From contig DATGLV010000039.1 of assembly GCA_035293945.1 (NCBI GenBank), positions 186,001 through 250,000 of the forward strand: DNA of 64,000 bases, written 5' to 3'. A program made the position numbers and the translations under genes. The notes under the pieces were generated by a model. The model was not told the origin of the DNA and made no database searches. It saw nothing but the letters and a program-made list of their open reading frames with translations. This document shows, in pieces, positions 61,429 through 64,000 of the stretch. The DNA comes from VAZQ01 sp035293945. Its GTDB lineage: Bacteria; Pseudomonadota; Alphaproteobacteria; Rhizobiales; Xanthobacteraceae. Numbering within the stretch: position 1 is the stretch's first letter; each line of letters opens with the position of its first letter.

Positions 61429-62187
61429 ATGAGCGGGACCGCTCGAGAGCTCGAGGGCCGCGTCGCCATTGTGACCGGATCGGGGCGCAATATCGGGCGC
61501 GGGATCGCGCTGGCGCTCGCCGAAGGCGGCGCCAGCGTGGTCATCAACGCGCGCAGCAATCGCGCCGAAGCCGATGCCGTGGTCGGCGTGATCGAGCGCA
61601 ATGGCGGGCGTGCGCTGAGCTTCATCGCCGATGTCACCGATGGGGCAGCGGTCGCCGCGATGGCGGCGGCGGCGACGGCGCATTTCGGCCGTATCGACAT
61701 CCTGGTCAACAATGCGGCGATCCGGGACGAGAAACGGATCGATAAGATGACCATCGCGGATTGGCGCGCCGTCATGGCGGTCGTCCTGGAGGGTGCTTTC
61801 TTCTGCGTGCAAGCCTGCCTTCCGGCGCTCAGGCAAAGCGGGCGTGGCGCGATCGTCAATATCGGGGGCTTGAGCGCACATACCGGCTCGAAGAACCGGC
61901 CGCATGTTGTCGCCGCCAAGGCTGGGCTGGTCGGGCTCACGCGCGCGCTCGCGCACGATCTGGCGGCCGACGGCGTGACGGTGAACTGCGTGTCGCCCGG
62001 ACTGATCGAGCGCCCGCGCGACCCGAGCCTGCCGGAGCCGCAGCATCATCAGGTCAACCGCACGCTCACCGGCAAGTATGGCGCCGCGGAGGATGTCGCG
62101 GGCGTGGTGCGGTTCCTGTGCGGTCCTGCGGCGCGCTATCTTACCGGGCAGACGATCCACGCCAATGGTGGTGCGTTCTTGTCCTGA
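61429..62187 (+). CDS. SDR family protein lacking catalytic Ser and Tyr
   Basis: A 252-residue Rossmann-fold short-chain dehydrogenase/reductase. The cofactor motif is TGSGRNIGRG (16-25) and NNAAI is at 94-98. In the active site the usual Ser is Gly147 (VNIGGLS) and the YxxxK Tyr is Val160, with Lys164 intact (HVVAAK). Classic SDR redox catalysis is therefore doubtful; a related subfamily with the same HVVxAK pattern seems to exist (memory). It lies 98 bases before the aldehyde dehydrogenase gene and 79 after cdd. NAD(P) binding is still expected. Confidence 0.9.
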   Translation: MSGTARELEGRVAIVTGSGRNIGRGIALALAEGGASVVINARSNRAEADAVVGVIERNGGRALSFIADVTDGAAVAAMAAAATAHFGRIDILVNNAAIRDEKRIDKMTIADWRAVMAVVLEGAFFCVQACLPALRQSGRGAIVNIGGLSAHTGSKNRPHVVAAKAGLVGLTRALAHDLAADGVTVNCVSPGLIERPRDPSLPEPQHHQVNRTLTGKYGAAEDVAGVVRFLCGPAARYLTGQTIHANGGAFLS

Positions 62188-62285
62188 CAGATGCGTTCCC
62201 GCGCATGCGAGCGGCCGTTTCCGCAGGGGTGAATCTCCCCGCGATTGGTGTTATTCACCCCGCCAGCCAAACGAAGAGGGTTCCC

Positions 62286-63713
62286 ATGTATACCGATCTT
62301 GCGCTTCATATCGGCGGCGCCTGGCGCAATGGCGACGGGCGCAAGGGCGAGGACGTGGTCAATCCGGCGAGCGAGAAGCCGCTGGGACACCTGCCGCATG
62401 CGTCGCGTAGCGATCTCGACGAGGCGCTCGAGGCTGCGCGCAAAGGCCTCGAAGTGTGGCGCGCGACATCCGCTTACGATCGCGCCAAGCTGTTGCGCAA
62501 GGCTGCGAGCTTGGTGCGGGAGCGCGCTGATGCGATCGCCCGCATCATGACCCAGGAGCAGGGCAAGATCCTGCCTGAGTCGCGCGGCGAGGTTCTGGTC
62601 ACCGCCGACATCATCGAGTGGTTCGCCGAGGAAGGCCGCCGCGCCTATGGGCGTATCGTGCCGGGGCGCGCTAAGGGCACGCGCCAATTGGTCACGCAAG
62701 AGCCAGTCGGCGTGGTCGCGGCCTTTACGCCGTGGAATTTCCCGACGCTCACGCCGGCGCGCAAGATCGGGGCTTCGCTTGCAGCCGGATGCTCGATCAT
62801 TATCAAGCCGTCCGAAGAGACGCCCGGTAGCTGCGTCGAGCTGGTGCGCTGCTTTGTCGATGCGGGGCTGCCGCCCGGCGTGCTCAACATGGTGTTCGGC
62901 GTACCGGCTGAAGTGTCCGAGCACTTGATCGCGTCGGATGTCGTGCGCAAGATTTCCTTCACCGGTTCGGTGCCGGTCGGCAAGCATCTCGCCGGCCTCG
63001 CCGCCAAAGGCATGAAGCGCGCCACCATGGAGCTCGGCGGTCATTCGCCGGTGGTGGTGTTCGCCGACGCGGATCCGGAAAAGACCGCCGATACGATCGC
63101 GGCCTTCAAGTTTCGCAATGCCGGCCAGGTCTGTATCTCGCCCACGCGCTTTTACGTGCAGGAGCCGGCCTATGACCGTTTCCTCAAGCGGTTCACCGAG
63201 TTCGCCAATGCGATCAAGCTCGGCGATGGGCTCGCGGACGGCGTCACCATGGGGCCGCTCGCCAATACGCGGCGGCTCGATGCCATGGAGGCGATCGTTC
63301 AGGACAGCAAGAGCCGCGGCGGCAAGGTCGTGACCGGCGGCAAGCGGCGCGGCAATCAAGGCTATTTCTTCGAGCCGACCGTCATCACCGGCTTGCCGGA
63401 TGACGCCAAGCTGATGACCGAGGAGCCGTTCGGGCCGATTGCCCCGATCACGACCTTCAAGACTTTCGATGAGGTGGTGGCGCGAGCGAATTCACTCAAG
63501 TTTGGGCTCGCCGCCTATGCGTTCACCTCGTCGGGCGCAACCGCAACCGCGATCGGCGAAGCGCTCGAATCCGGCATGGTCGGGATCAACAGCGTCGCCA
63601 TCTCGACCCCGGAGACGCCATTCGGGGGCGTCAAGGATTCCGGCTACGGCCACGAGGGCGGCATCGAAGGGCTGGAAGCCTACACGGCGAAGAAATTCAT
63701 CTCGCAAGCCTAA
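62286..63713 (+). CDS. gabD: NAD(P)-dependent succinate-semialdehyde dehydrogenase family protein
   Basis: A 475-residue aldehyde dehydrogenase. Key residues are Asn151 (TPWNFP), the general base Glu249 (TMELGGHSP) and the nucleophile Cys283 (GQVCISPTR). The sequence resembles GabD/SSADH. ATG 62286 is chosen: upstream in-frame residues overlap the SDR gene and have no ALDH character, and GAGGG lies just before. It oxidises succinate semialdehyde or a similar short aldehyde to the acid. It closes the forward-strand metabolic block and converges on an alpha/beta hydrolase gene. Confidence 0.93.
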   Translation: MYTDLALHIGGAWRNGDGRKGEDVVNPASEKPLGHLPHASRSDLDEALEAARKGLEVWRATSAYDRAKLLRKAASLVRERADAIARIMTQEQGKILPESRGEVLVTADIIEWFAEEGRRAYGRIVPGRAKGTRQLVTQEPVGVVAAFTPWNFPTLTPARKIGASLAAGCSIIIKPSEETPGSCVELVRCFVDAGLPPGVLNMVFGVPAEVSEHLIASDVVRKISFTGSVPVGKHLAGLAAKGMKRATMELGGHSPVVVFADADPEKTADTIAAFKFRNAGQVCISPTRFYVQEPAYDRFLKRFTEFANAIKLGDGLADGVTMGPLANTRRLDAMEAIVQDSKSRGGKVVTGGKRRGNQGYFFEPTVITGLPDDAKLMTEEPFGPIAPITTFKTFDEVVARANSLKFGLAAYAFTSSGATATAIGEALESGMVGINSVAISTPETPFGGVKDSGYGHEGGIEGLEAYTAKKFISQA

Positions 63714-63729
63714 GGGCGGGAGAGATTTC

Positions 63730-64000
63730 TCAATTCCGCTGCGAGCCGCGCAGAAGATCAAGCACGGCTGCCACGGTCTCTTTCGGGGCTTCCTGCGGCA
63801 CGTCGTGGCCGATGAGCGGGATCAGCCGGCGCTCGTAGCGACCCGTGAAAAAGCGGGCTTGCGTGTCCGTGCGCGTTGCGACACCGACGCCATCGCCTTC
63901 GCCTTGGAGCACGATGGTCGGCACCGGAATTGGCGGCCGCGTTGCGAGCTCGCGCTCGATTCCCTCCAATGCCGGGTCGCCGGGCGCGTAGCCGAACCGG
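63730..64000 (-). CDS. C-terminal part of an alpha/beta hydrolase (5' end outside window)
   Basis: The reverse frame is open from the window edge to the stop at 63730-63732, giving about 89 residues. They begin RFGYAPGDPALEGIERELAT and show the last strand-loop motifs of an alpha/beta hydrolase: VPTIVLQGEGDGVGVA, with the acid residue, and LIPLIGHDVPQEAP, with the catalytic His. The nucleophile elbow is outside the window. Relatives are haloalkane dehalogenase- or epoxide-hydrolase-like. It is convergent with the aldehyde dehydrogenase gene. Confidence 0.85.
   Translation of the reverse strand, partial: RFGYAPGDPALEGIERELATRPPIPVPTIVLQGEGDGVGVATRTDTQARFFTGRYERRLIPLIGHDVPQEAPKETVAAVLDLLRGSQRN

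Noticed and set aside
61761..62285. In-frame N-terminal extension of the aldehyde dehydrogenase
   Set aside because: It overlaps the SDR gene in another frame and has no ALDH character; ATG 62286 gives the normal family start.
1..64000. CRISPR arrays, IS elements, phage genes and rRNA
   Set aside because: No regularly spaced repeats, transposase/integrase motifs, phage structural genes or rRNA sequence were seen.

Overview
The window looks like chromosomal DNA of an alphaproteobacterium of the order Hyphomicrobiales, close to Bradyrhizobium, Rhodopseudomonas or Xanthobacteraceae. The grounds are the conserved order aroK-aroB-CorC-BolA-J protein-cobS-cobT-rpmB-DUF3108-SUV3-like helicase-S4-carD, high GC with GC-rich third codon positions, RIME-like double palindromes, and many orphan tricarboxylate-type binding proteins. 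All functional calls come from reading motifs in the sequence; no database search was run.

Region 1 (1-16,000) is core chromosome. It holds two shikimate-pathway enzymes (aroK/aroB, overlapping by 4 bases), a CorC-type membrane protein, BolA, a J-domain protein, the cobaltochelatase AAA+/VWA pair CobS/CobT, ribosomal protein L28, an exported DUF3108 protein, a SUV3-like RNA helicase with a long disordered tail, an S4 RNA-binding protein, the RNA polymerase-binding regulator CarD and an Ala/Pro-rich anchored protein.

Region 2 (16,000-40,000) is accessory and rich in exported proteins. It has four intact orphan TctC/Bug-type binding proteins and two orphan NMT1-type ABC binding proteins. Single-gene enzymes lie among them: VOC, isochorismatase-like, amidohydrolase, metallo-beta-lactamase fold, class II aldolase, HpcH/HpaI aldolase, a decarboxylating dehydrogenase and a hydroxynitrile-lyase-type cupin. 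There is also an M48 lipoprotein protease, an EF-hand repeat protein, a DUF4105 protein next to a decayed membrane gene, an Hsp70 relative, a beta-barrel outer-membrane protein and tRNA-Arg(CCU).

Region 3 (40,000-56,100) holds HupE and scattered Tad/Flp pilus genes: a TadG-like VWA protein, two TadE-like proteins and a 54-residue Flp pilin. It also has an L,D-transpeptidase, a GYD protein with a truncated TctC remnant upstream, a bicupin, a TIR-like protein with a C-terminal membrane anchor, an isoquinoline-1-oxidoreductase-type molybdenum enzyme, a DUF3754 protein, an S10 carboxypeptidase and a Fe3+-type binding protein.

Region 4 (56,300-64,000) is a forward-strand CoA/aldehyde metabolism block: CoA-transferase, crotonase, MmgE/PrpD, SDR and succinate-semialdehyde dehydrogenase, then a reverse-strand alpha/beta hydrolase cut by the window end. 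Inside this block is an AT-richer two-gene unit (60,091-61,349): a 2TM protein with a beta-rich domain overlapping a cytidine deaminase, preceded by a 17-bp palindrome. It is the best candidate here for an undescribed small system, possibly defence related.

Several enzymes lack expected catalytic residues (SDR Ser/Tyr, crotonase Glu pair, isochorismatase Cys). Intergenic regions carry a dispersed repeat family, two short perfect tandem duplications and strong hairpins.
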